Assembly: GCF_007993045.1 (NCBI RefSeq)
Contig: NZ_VOOR01000012.1
Span: 1 to 64,000, forward strand
Reading direction: 5' to 3'
DNA: 64,000 bases
DNA from: Phaeodactylibacter luteus
GTDB lineage: Bacteria > Bacteroidota > Bacteroidia > Chitinophagales > Saprospiraceae
Each line of letters starts with the position of its first letter. Positions within the stretch are counted from its first letter, which is position 1. Positions 31,740-39,313 of this stretch are shown piece after piece. A program made the position numbers and the translations under genes. Under the pieces are notes generated by a model. That model searched no databases, had not been told where the DNA came from, and saw only the letters and a program-made list of their open reading frames with translations.

Positions 31740-34346
31740 ATGTACTGCTGCCATTTAGCCCGATTGCTCGTAAGCTTGTCAGCCATCATGCTGTTGGGCG
31801 TTGCTCGCCTTATTGCACAGGAGGGGGCTCTTGTTCAGCTTCAGGCCATAGACGGGCAAGGCCTTGCAATGGGTTCGGTTATTGTCACCTTGCAGGCAGA
31901 CAGTGCAGGCAGCGTACTGGCCTATGCACTTACGGACGAGGCTGGGCGTGCTGAGCTTTCGGCCCGCCCTGGGCGGTACAGGCTCACCGCCCGTTATCTG
32001 GGGTGCCAAGAGGTGGTACGCCCTGCTTTTGAAGTAGGGCCCGGCATGGAGCAGCCTGTACAACTGGTGTTCGATCAGTGTGGGCTAGACTTGCCCTCCC
32101 TGGAAGTTACTGCTGAGGCCCCTGCTATGCAGATCAAAGGAGATACGCTCATTTTCAAAGCAGACCGCTTCGCGACGGGGCAGGAGCGCAACCTGAGCGA
32201 TCTGTTGGGGGTGCTGCCCGGGCTCAGTGTAGATGAGCAGGGGCAATTCTCTTATCAGGGCCGTAGTATTGATGAGCTCCGGCTCGAAGGCAATGATGTG
32301 TTCAACAATCAGCATCAGCTGGCAGGCAGTGGGCTCCGGGCTGCCTACATTGACAGGATACTGGTGGTAGACAACTTCCGTGAGGCAGCCGATTTGCAGT
32401 CGGCCGACAGCCGGGTGCTGGCGCTCGATATCCGCCTGAAAGAAGCTTATAAAGGTGCCTGGCAGGGCGACTTGGAAATGGGGGCAGGCTGGCCTCTGCT
32501 TGCTTACAATGGGCAGGCCAATGGCCTTAAAGTGAACAGCCGGTCTGCGGGGCTGGCTTTTGGCAGAGCCAACAACAATGGCACTCCTGTGCTCAGGCCT
32601 GCCGATTTTCTCAGGCTACAGCCTGATCTGCCTGCCGCGCTAACAGCCGCTAATGGGGATTTGCGGCAGCTCATCCCTGAAGGCCTGCTGATAGAGGAGG
32701 GCCTATCAGCCAATGCCGATGCTTTATTGGCGGGCAATATGCAAGTCAATGGCGAGCGCCACCGGTGGCGGGCGGCTGGGTTGAGCGCCCTTATGCGAAG
32801 GGCGCGCTCCCAAGATTTCACCTGGGTATTCCCCGATGGCGGTGAGGTGCTGTCCGGGCAACAGGAACTTGGCCAGCCTGCTTGGGTACAGCAGGCGCAG
32901 GGCGCTTATGCCCGTTGGGAGCCGGAAGCATGGACGTTGGAGACAAGTGCCTCCGCCCTGTTTACACAAAACCGGGCCCGGCACCGGCAGCAGTTCGAAG
33001 GCAGCCCGGAGCTGCTGCAAGACCGCCTGCTCAATCAACAGCTTCGGCTGCAGGCACAGCTCGGGTTTCAGCGGCAGTGGTCTGCCAAATGGTTTTCAGA
33101 AGCTTTGGTAAAAGGGCGCTCCGCCCATCTGTCACAACAATTTTATAGCAACTTTGAGCACCCCTCCGGAGCCCTTGCACTCCTTGAAGGGGACAACCGC
33201 CGAGAGGGCATTGTAGATTTGCAGTTGCAGCACGCCTATCGGTCTGGCCAATGGGAATACTCGCTGGCGCTATCCGGGCAGCTTCAGCAGTGGGCGTACC
33301 GGCAGGACGGGCAGCAGCAGGTGTCCGTCATCAATCAACATGCAAAGATGAGCTGGCTGGCCCGCCGGTCGGGCGAAAGGGGCAGCCTGGAACTAGAGCC
33401 GGCTATAGCTTACCTTGAGGCTGCTCGTGATGGGCAAGCCCCACAGGGGCAATGGGCAATGCTGGGCGCTTTCCGCCTCCGGCAGCAGCTGGGCAAAGGG
33501 CAGCGGTTGACTGCTCAGCTGTCGAGGAACGTGCGGCAGGCCGCCCCTTTGCAGGTGTCTGGCATCAGGCGGTTTTCTTCTTATGACCGTGCCGAGGGGT
33601 ATACCGTGCCTGTAGGCGCCTTGTTCACCGGTTGGCAGCTCTCCGCCGGTTACTTTTCAGTCAATGCTGCTGCCCGGTCAAGGTGGGCCGCTCAGGCGAG
33701 CCTGCAGTACGCACCGCAGGCGCCGGGGGTGAGCAGTGAGCGGCTGGAGCGGTTTCTGCTTTTGCAAACGGTAGTAGTGCCAGGCGCATGGGGCAGCCAC
33801 TGCTCCATTCACTGGGGGAAAAGCCTGGCCAGTTACCCTCTCAAATGGAGCATTAGAGGCAGTCAGCAATGGCAGAAGGGGTACCTGCCACGGGCAGAGG
33901 GCGAAGCTGTTTTTCAGGCGCTTTCTTATCAGCTGCAGGCAGAGGGCAGGACGGTCAGGAAGGAGCGGCTTAATGGCACTTTGAGCTTGTCTTTTGCACA
34001 GTTTGACCGGAAGTCTGCCGAGCTTTCTTTCCGAAATCAAGTGCACCGCTATCAGGCAAGGGGGGAGGCCGTAGTACAGGCCGGAGGGTTTGCTTTTCGC
34101 CCTGGGCTGGAGATTGCCCACTTCCGCAATGGTGCTCAGCGGCTGACGGTGGAAAACGTACAGCTGTCTGTAGAGTGGAAGCCACAGGAAGGTGCAGATT
34201 GGGGGGTTACCCTGTCAGGCCATGACCTCACCCATCTCAGGGGCGCTACTGATGCCCGGGCCGTTTGGGACGGGCAGGTGCTTATCAACACTACTTTTCA
34301 GCGGTTGCCTGGTAGTCTCCTGCTCGGCCTAAGGTATGCCCTTTGA
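31740..34346 (+). CDS. Outer-membrane beta-barrel protein with CarboxypepD_reg-like domain
   Basis: The 868-residue protein is a TonB-receptor-like barrel of the group that follows GLPGLI genes. It has a signal peptide, with the start likely at the ATG at 31740 (MYCCHLARLLVSLSAIMLLGVARLIAQ). A carboxypeptidase regulatory-like domain (about residues 30-115) precedes a plug-like segment. That segment includes SLEVTAEAPAMQIKGDTLIFKADRFATGQERNLSDLLGVLPGLSVDEQG and DELRLEGNDVFNNQHQL. A long series of amphipathic strands runs to the C-terminus (LLLGLRYAL). The final residue of the barrel is Leu rather than the frequent Phe. It probably imports or exports a substrate together with the GLPGLI partner. 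The substrate is unknown. Confidence 0.83.
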   Translation: MYCCHLARLLVSLSAIMLLGVARLIAQEGALVQLQAIDGQGLAMGSVIVTLQADSAGSVLAYALTDEAGRAELSARPGRYRLTARYLGCQEVVRPAFEVGPGMEQPVQLVFDQCGLDLPSLEVTAEAPAMQIKGDTLIFKADRFATGQERNLSDLLGVLPGLSVDEQGQFSYQGRSIDELRLEGNDVFNNQHQLAGSGLRAAYIDRILVVDNFREAADLQSADSRVLALDIRLKEAYKGAWQGDLEMGAGWPLLAYNGQANGLKVNSRSAGLAFGRANNNGTPVLRPADFLRLQPDLPAALTAANGDLRQLIPEGLLIEEGLSANADALLAGNMQVNGERHRWRAAGLSALMRRARSQDFTWVFPDGGEVLSGQQELGQPAWVQQAQGAYARWEPEAWTLETSASALFTQNRARHRQQFEGSPELLQDRLLNQQLRLQAQLGFQRQWSAKWFSEALVKGRSAHLSQQFYSNFEHPSGALALLEGDNRREGIVDLQLQHAYRSGQWEYSLALSGQLQQWAYRQDGQQQVSVINQHAKMSWLARRSGERGSLELEPAIAYLEAARDGQAPQGQWAMLGAFRLRQQLGKGQRLTAQLSRNVRQAAPLQVSGIRRFSSYDRAEGYTVPVGALFTGWQLSAGYFSVNAAARSRWAAQASLQYAPQAPGVSSERLERFLLLQTVVVPGAWGSHCSIHWGKSLASYPLKWSIRGSQQWQKGYLPRAEGEAVFQALSYQLQAEGRTVRKERLNGTLSLSFAQFDRKSAELSFRNQVHRYQARGEAVVQAGGFAFRPGLEIAHFRNGAQRLTVENVQLSVEWKPQEGADWGVTLSGHDLTHLRGATDARAVWDGQVLINTTFQRLPGSLLLGLRYAL

Positions 34347-34411
34347 CCGCAGCCAAAAAGCAAGCCCACCAAACAATTGTCTGCCCTTATGGGTTTAAAG
34401 CAGGAACTGTA

Positions 34412-34595
34412 GGGCGTGAACCAAAATGTCACAGGTGTTTCTGCTTTTCGAGCGTTAGCTTGGCATTGGCCTAGCGCTGCGAAGGGGTTTAAGCCCGATA
34501 GGGCCGAGCGGATAGCGAGCCCCGTAGCATAGCGGCACCTGCCCTTGGGCAGGGGCAGGCCCCCAAAAAAAAAAACGACAATCTGGTTTGCGCCC
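34412..34595 (-). repeat. Intergenic structured repeat, copy F
   Basis: Reverse copy with both ends intact (gggcgtgaaccaaaatgtc ... acgacaatctggtttgcgccc) and an A11 run next to the hairpin. This is one of the most complete copies and a good reference for a consensus. It lies 66 bases after the barrel gene and 40 bases before the thioredoxin-like gene. Confidence 0.88.
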
Positions 34596-34634
34596 GAACT
34601 GTATTGCTGCCCCGCAGCAGCTTATACCCTCCAA

Positions 34635-35201
34635 ATGATGGAAAACCGATCCCTGTTTGCCGTTCTGAGTTTGTGCTTCGCCCTGTCAGCCTGTGGTGCA
34701 AAAAGCGGCGCCTCTGTAACTGCTTCCAAGGCTGAAGCTTCTTCTCCATGGCCGCCTACGGATTCTACCTTGTCCGGGATGCCCATCTACGAGTCCTTCA
34801 GCCAGCTAGCCCCTATTTTTCAATATGAGAACGACACCACCTACGTCATCAACTTTTGGGCTACCTGGTGCAAGCCTTGTGTGGAGGAACTGCCTTACTT
34901 CATTGAGCAGAGCAAAGCCCTGCAGGGCGAGCCCGTGCGCTTCATTTTGGTAAGCCTGGATTTCCCCAATCAAGTTTCCTCTCGCTTGTTGCCCTTCGTA
35001 GAGGAGCGAAGTATACAGCCACTCGTGGCGGTACTATTGGATGGCAAATACAACGATTGGATCGACCAGGTATCTCCAGAGTGGGGCGGCGCAATCCCCG
35101 CTACGCTTATTTATAAAGGAGGGCAGCGCCATTTCCTGGGGCAGGCGGTGCACAGCAGGGAAGAGCTGCAGGAAGCCATTGGAACGGTCTATCGGCCTTA
35201 G
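34635..35201 (+). CDS. TlpA-like thioredoxin-fold lipoprotein
   Basis: This 188-residue protein of the TlpA/ResA type has a lipoprotein signal peptide (LFAVLSLCFALSAC, Cys20) and a thioredoxin domain with the active-site motif WCKPC (Cys79/Cys82) in INFWATWCKPCVEELPYF. The cis-proline side is in EWGGAIPATLIY. Such proteins reduce disulfides in the periplasm, for example in cytochrome c maturation. The ATG at 34635 was chosen, or the adjacent one at 34638; an open frame through repeat F is not coding. It is followed after 60 bp by a second thioredoxin-fold lipoprotein, so the two probably form an operon. Confidence 0.9.
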   Translation: MMENRSLFAVLSLCFALSACGAKSGASVTASKAEASSPWPPTDSTLSGMPIYESFSQLAPIFQYENDTTYVINFWATWCKPCVEELPYFIEQSKALQGEPVRFILVSLDFPNQVSSRLLPFVEERSIQPLVAVLLDGKYNDWIDQVSPEWGGAIPATLIYKGGQRHFLGQAVHSREELQEAIGTVYRP

Positions 35202-35261
35202 GGGCATCAGCCTTCAATACCTTCGTATTTATCAACAACCAATACCATAATCCAACTGCTT

Positions 35262-35960
35262 ATGAAATTCCGACATCTCATTCCGGCCGCAGCCCTCGCT
35301 TTGGCCATGGCCGCCTGTGGCAGCCCTGCCTCTGAGGCTGAAGGCACCGCTGCAGCATCCGCCCCTGCAACCGAAGAAGCGAAGGCGCCGGCAAAAACCG
35401 TAGCCCAGCGCGCTGAAGGGGTAGCCATCGGTGAGCCTGCCCCCAACTTTAACCTTAAGGGGACAGATGGCAACAGCTATAGCCTCGATAACATCATGGA
35501 TGGCAATGGAGAAAAGCCCAAGGGCTATATCGTGATTTTCACCTGCAATACCTGCCCCTACGCTGTAGCGAGCGAGCAGCGCATCATCGACCTGCACAAC
35601 AAGTATGCTCCACAGGGCTATCCCGTGGTGGCTATTCAGCCCAATGACCCTGCTGCACAGCCTGGCGACAGCTTTGAGGCGATGCAAGAAAGGGCAAAGG
35701 AAATGGGCTACCCCTTCCTCTACCTCTTCGATGAAGGGCAGAAAGTCTACCCTGCTTACGGGGCTACCCGGACGCCTGAGGTGTTCCTGCTCGATGCGGA
35801 TAAGTACGTGAAGTACCACGGTGCTATCGATGACAGCGTGCGGGATGCAGAAGCCGTAGAAGAGAAATTCTTGGAAAATGCGATCGAAGCCCTGCAGAAC
35901 GGGCAAACCCCTGCGCCGGTAGAGACCAAAGCAGTCGGCTGTTCTATCAAGACGGTATAA
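35262..35960 (+). CDS. Redoxin (AhpC/TSA-like) lipoprotein
   Basis: The 232-residue lipoprotein (LALAMAAC, Cys19) has an Ala/Pro-rich linker (residues 22-50) and a peroxiredoxin/thioredoxin-fold domain. That domain has GEPAPNFNLKGTDG, the motif TCNTCPYA (Cys95/Cys98), FEAMQERAKEMGYPFLYLFDEGQKVYPAYGATRTPEVFLLD, and GAIDDS near the end. This subgroup keeps the cysteine pair with a CPYA context rather than WCxxC. It is likely a periplasmic redox enzyme acting alongside the preceding TlpA-like protein. A bidirectional terminator separates it from the convergent AraC gene. Confidence 0.88.
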   Translation: MKFRHLIPAAALALAMAACGSPASEAEGTAAASAPATEEAKAPAKTVAQRAEGVAIGEPAPNFNLKGTDGNSYSLDNIMDGNGEKPKGYIVIFTCNTCPYAVASEQRIIDLHNKYAPQGYPVVAIQPNDPAAQPGDSFEAMQERAKEMGYPFLYLFDEGQKVYPAYGATRTPEVFLLDADKYVKYHGAIDDSVRDAEAVEEKFLENAIEALQNGQTPAPVETKAVGCSIKTV

Positions 35961-35988
35961 TCTGGCTTTAAGGCGCAAGCCCTGCCAG

Positions 35989-36031
35989 GAAAGCCGGTTG
36001 TTGTGCCTTTTGTGCAGCAGCCGGCTTTCTT
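35989..36031. terminator. Bidirectional terminator between redoxin and AraC genes
   Basis: A 15-bp stem with two G-T pairs (gaaagccggttgttg / cagcagccggctttc) has an 11-base loop and ends ctttctta. It lies between two convergent genes and touches the AraC stop codon. Confidence 0.8.
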
Positions 36032-36971
36032 ATGCCCGCCCGTCAAATAGTGATTTGCGGAATTGTTCAGGGGTAGCCGATTCGTACTTTTTGAAAAAAC
36101 GGCAGAAGTAGGCGGTATCCTTGAAGTTGAGGTCGTGCCCGATCTCCCCCACCGTCTTGCTCTCGTGGGCGAGCATCCGCTTTGCTTCGAGCATAACGCG
36201 GTAGCGGATGAGCTGCCCGGCCGACTGCCCGGTCTTTTCCCGGCAAATGGCGTTGAGGTAGTTGGGGGTGACGTGCAAAAGCTGTGCATAATCTTTGACC
36301 ATCCGCTTTTCGTGGTAGTGGCGGTCTACCAATTGCTCAAACTGCTGAAGCAAGTTGCGCGGAGCCGCTTCCTGCTGCCCGGCGTATTTTTCCGGGTAGG
36401 CCTGTTGTGCACGGATGAGGAGGATGTTGAGGTAGGAGCGCAGCATGCTCAACATGCCTGGCCGGCTAGCTTCGTATACCCCGAGCATTTGCTCAAAAAG
36501 CGCTACCATAGGCGCGTGCTGATCTGGGCACAGGTCTACGTAGGGCTGCTCGTAACTGGAGCTGAAAAAGGGGAAGTCAAATAGCTTGTTGAGGTTGTAC
36601 CGTTGGGTGAAGAAGTCAGCGGTGAAAAAAAGCACGTACCCCTTTAGCCCCTGGTCCTCTTCCCATGCGTGTATCATGCCGGGGGACATCAGGAAAAAGC
36701 GCTGCGGCCTTACCTCGTACGACTCAAAGTCGATTAGCTGCCTACCTTGCCCCTTGGTGACAAGCAGCAGCATATAGTAATTGTGGCGGTGGGGAAAGGC
36801 AAAGCCGTGGGTCTGTGCCATAAAGTCTTCATGCCTGACCAGGTCGAAATGTTTGCCGGCGCGCGCGAAGGCATTACACCGCAACTCTTCTATATTGTAG
36901 CTTTTCGGTTCCAATCTGCTTATGGCTTTTACGATGACCGGGCGGATGCCCACAGGTTGGAAATGATACAA
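36030..36971 (-). CDS. AraC-family transcriptional regulator with cupin domain
   Basis: This 313-residue regulator has an N-terminal AraC-binding cupin (about 30-170; FAFPHRHNYYMLLLVTKGQGRQLIDF, RFFLMSPGMIHAWEED). Two helix-turn-helix units lie at the C-terminus (AQLLHVTPNYLNAICREKTGQ and EIGHDLNFKDTAYFCRFFKKYESATPEQFR). The cupin normally binds a sugar or aromatic compound. The ATG at 36971 is the first of the frame. Its target is not evident. It is convergent with the redoxin operon and precedes coxI on the same strand, with repeat copy G between them. Confidence 0.93.
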   Translation of the reverse strand: MYHFQPVGIRPVIVKAISRLEPKSYNIEELRCNAFARAGKHFDLVRHEDFMAQTHGFAFPHRHNYYMLLLVTKGQGRQLIDFESYEVRPQRFFLMSPGMIHAWEEDQGLKGYVLFFTADFFTQRYNLNKLFDFPFFSSSYEQPYVDLCPDQHAPMVALFEQMLGVYEASRPGMLSMLRSYLNILLIRAQQAYPEKYAGQQEAAPRNLLQQFEQLVDRHYHEKRMVKDYAQLLHVTPNYLNAICREKTGQSAGQLIRYRVMLEAKRMLAHESKTVGEIGHDLNFKDTAYFCRFFKKYESATPEQFRKSLFDGRA

Positions 36972-37098
36972 AAAAAGCTGCCAGTATGTTGACTGGCAGC
37001 CTGCAGTTATCAGGAAATTGCTGATGTTGAAATCGGTGATCGAACCTTATGCCTTGCCTGACACTGTCTATACGCAGATGGTTATGAAAAAAATAATC

Positions 37099-37280
37099 GG
37101 GCGCAAACCAGGTTGCCGTTTTTTTTGGGGCCTGCCCCTGCCCGAGGGCAGGTGCCGCTATGCTACGGGGCTCGCTATCCGCTCGGCCCTGTCGGGCTTG
37201 TCACCCCTTCGCAGCGCTAGGCCAATGCCAGGCTAAACCCCGAAGAGCATAGATGCCTGCGACATTTGGGTTCATGCCCA
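37099..37280 (+). repeat. Intergenic structured repeat, copy G
   Basis: Forward copy with both ends (gggcgcaaaccaggttgccg ... gacatttgggttcatgccc) and a T8 run. It ends 13 bases from the coxI stop codon. Confidence 0.87.
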
Positions 37281-37292
37281 AATGATCGCGCG

Positions 37293-39122
37293 TTAGTGAG
37301 CCCCCTGCCTTTCTACAGGGTGGTGTTGAGGCACGTAATCTTCTATAGCTCCCTTCGTACTGTAGTCATATGCCCAGCGGTGTACTTCCGGGATAGGGCC
37401 TTCCCAGTTGCCGTGGCCGGGAGTGATGGGCGTCGTCCATTCCAGCGTATTGGCTTTCCAGGGGTTGAGGCTTGTTACCTTCCGGCCTTTCCAGATGCTG
37501 AAGAAGAAGTTGAGGATGAATAGGACCTGCAGCCCAAAAGTGATGATGGTGGCTATCGTAATGAGCTGGTTGATGGAGTCAAATTGGCCAAATGCCTGGA
37601 AAGAGTCAAACCGGTAGTAGCGGCGGGGCACCCCGGCCATCCCCAGATAGTGCATGGGCCAAAAAATGATGTAAGCGCCGATCATGGTGCCCCAGAAGTG
37701 GATCTTGCCCAGCGTCTCGTTCATGAACCGGCCAAACATTTTTGGGAACCAGTGGTAGACGCCAGCGAAGGTGCCAAAGAATGCGGCTACCCCCATGATG
37801 ATGTGGAAGTGAGCGACCACAAAGTAGGTGTCGTGCAGCTGTATGTCTATGGCAGAGTTGCCCAGGAAAATGCCCGTCAGCCCGCCGGAGATGAACATGG
37901 ATACAAACCCGATGGAGAAAAGCATGGGCGTGGTGAAGCTGATTTTCCCCTGGAAGAGGGTCGCGATCCAGTTGAACACTTTCACGGCCGAGGGCACGGC
38001 GATGATAAGGGTGGCCACAACAAAAAAGTTGCCAATAAATGGGTTCATGCCTGACATGAACATGTGGTGGGCCCAAACGAGAAATGACAAAAAGCCAATA
38101 GACATTATGGAGTACACCATGGCTTTATACCCAAAAATGGGCTTACGGGAATGCACAGCCAGCACTTCAGAGACGATGCCCATGGCAGGAAGTATGACGA
38201 TGTAGACCTCTGGGTGCCCCAAAAACCAGAACAGGTGCTGATATAGAATGGCACTGCCCCCAATATGGTCTAGCGGCTGCCCGCCAATGAATATCTCGCT
38301 CAGGAAAAAGCTCGTGCCCATACTGCGGTCGAAGGTCAGTAAGGCCAACGCTGCCAGTAGGACCGGAAAAGATAGCAGCCCGATGATAGCGGTCACGAAA
38401 AAAGACCAGGTGGTCAGCGGCATACGCCACAGGCTCATGCCCTTAGTGCGCATGTTGAGGATAGTCGCTATATAATTGATACCGCCCAACAGCACGGAGG
38501 CGATGAAAAGCATAATGCTCACAATCCAGAGGGTCATGCCTGCGCCTGAGCCGCTCATGGCCTGCGGCAGTGCGCTCAGGGGAGGGTAGTGGGTCCAGCC
38601 GCCTCCAAAACCGCCAGTGCTCACAAAAAGGGAAGCGCCCATAACCAAAGTGGAGAGCAGGAAGAGCCAATAGGAGAGCATATTCATAAAAGGCGATGCC
38701 ATATCTCTTGCCCCTACCTGCAAAGGGATGAGCAGGTTGCTGAATGTACCGCTCAGGCTGCCCGTCAGAACGAAAAAAATCATAATGGTGCCGTGCAGCG
38801 TCACCATGGCATAGTAAAAGTCTGGTGCGATAGACCCTATACCGTCGCTGTTGACGATAATCCATTTCCCCAAGATGGGGCGCAGCCAAGCGTAATCCTC
38901 CTCGGGGAAGCCCAGCTGCAACCGGAAAATGACTGACATCAGTGCTCCGATGACTGCCCAGACAATGCCCGTGATGAGGTACTGCCTGGCGATCATCTTG
39001 TGGTCTTGGCTGAAAATATATTTGGTGATGAAGGTGCTTTGGTACTTATCACCGCTGTGTTCGTGTGCATCAGGTGCTGCCGCCAGCCCGGCAGCAGGCG
39101 GGTTGTGGGTTTGTGGATCCAT
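37293..39122 (-). CDS. ctaD: Cytochrome c oxidase subunit I (aa3 type)
   Basis: This is the catalytic heme-copper subunit of the terminal oxidase, with 609 residues and 12 or more transmembrane helices. The heme ligand and copper-site motifs are present: LHGTIMIFF, LFWFLGHPEVYIVILPAMG (CuB His and the Glu of the D channel), WAHHMF, and HDTYFVVAHFHIIMG. The D-channel entry Asp sits in GARDMASPFMNMLSYW. The ATG at 39122 begins a 50-residue soluble N-terminus rich in His and Pro; an upstream ATG at 39209 was not used. No subunit II or III gene is next to it in this window, which is unusual. An inverted repeat lies in its promoter region. Confidence 0.95.
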   Translation of the reverse strand: MDPQTHNPPAAGLAAAPDAHEHSGDKYQSTFITKYIFSQDHKMIARQYLITGIVWAVIGALMSVIFRLQLGFPEEDYAWLRPILGKWIIVNSDGIGSIAPDFYYAMVTLHGTIMIFFVLTGSLSGTFSNLLIPLQVGARDMASPFMNMLSYWLFLLSTLVMGASLFVSTGGFGGGWTHYPPLSALPQAMSGSGAGMTLWIVSIMLFIASVLLGGINYIATILNMRTKGMSLWRMPLTTWSFFVTAIIGLLSFPVLLAALALLTFDRSMGTSFFLSEIFIGGQPLDHIGGSAILYQHLFWFLGHPEVYIVILPAMGIVSEVLAVHSRKPIFGYKAMVYSIMSIGFLSFLVWAHHMFMSGMNPFIGNFFVVATLIIAVPSAVKVFNWIATLFQGKISFTTPMLFSIGFVSMFISGGLTGIFLGNSAIDIQLHDTYFVVAHFHIIMGVAAFFGTFAGVYHWFPKMFGRFMNETLGKIHFWGTMIGAYIIFWPMHYLGMAGVPRRYYRFDSFQAFGQFDSINQLITIATIITFGLQVLFILNFFFSIWKGRKVTSLNPWKANTLEWTTPITPGHGNWEGPIPEVHRWAYDYSTKGAIEDYVPQHHPVERQGAH

Positions 39123-39185
39123 GGCTTTTGCGATTGGTCTTGGTTGTTGCGATAGTAAAGCACTGTAAAGGAGTGCTTTCAATTG

Positions 39186-39211
39186 AATTGAAATACGAAC
39201 ATATTTCAATT
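39186..39211 (-). promoter_or_regulatory. Inverted repeat in the coxI promoter region
   Basis: Perfect 10-bp arms (aattgaaata / tatttcaatt) flank a 6-base spacer, 64 bases before the coxI start codon. On the minus strand a TTG followed after about 16 bases by TATGTTCG (one mismatch from TAnnTTTG) overlaps it. The geometry fits a dimeric regulator site over the promoter. Confidence 0.4.
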
Positions 39212-39313
39212 GTTTGATGCAAATTAAACCAATCTCAACAGGTTGTGCTTTGCCCTTTTCCGGTAAGGTATTGCACTTTTTAGAAGCAGGCCTGGAAAAC
39301 CGCCGGGCAAAAC

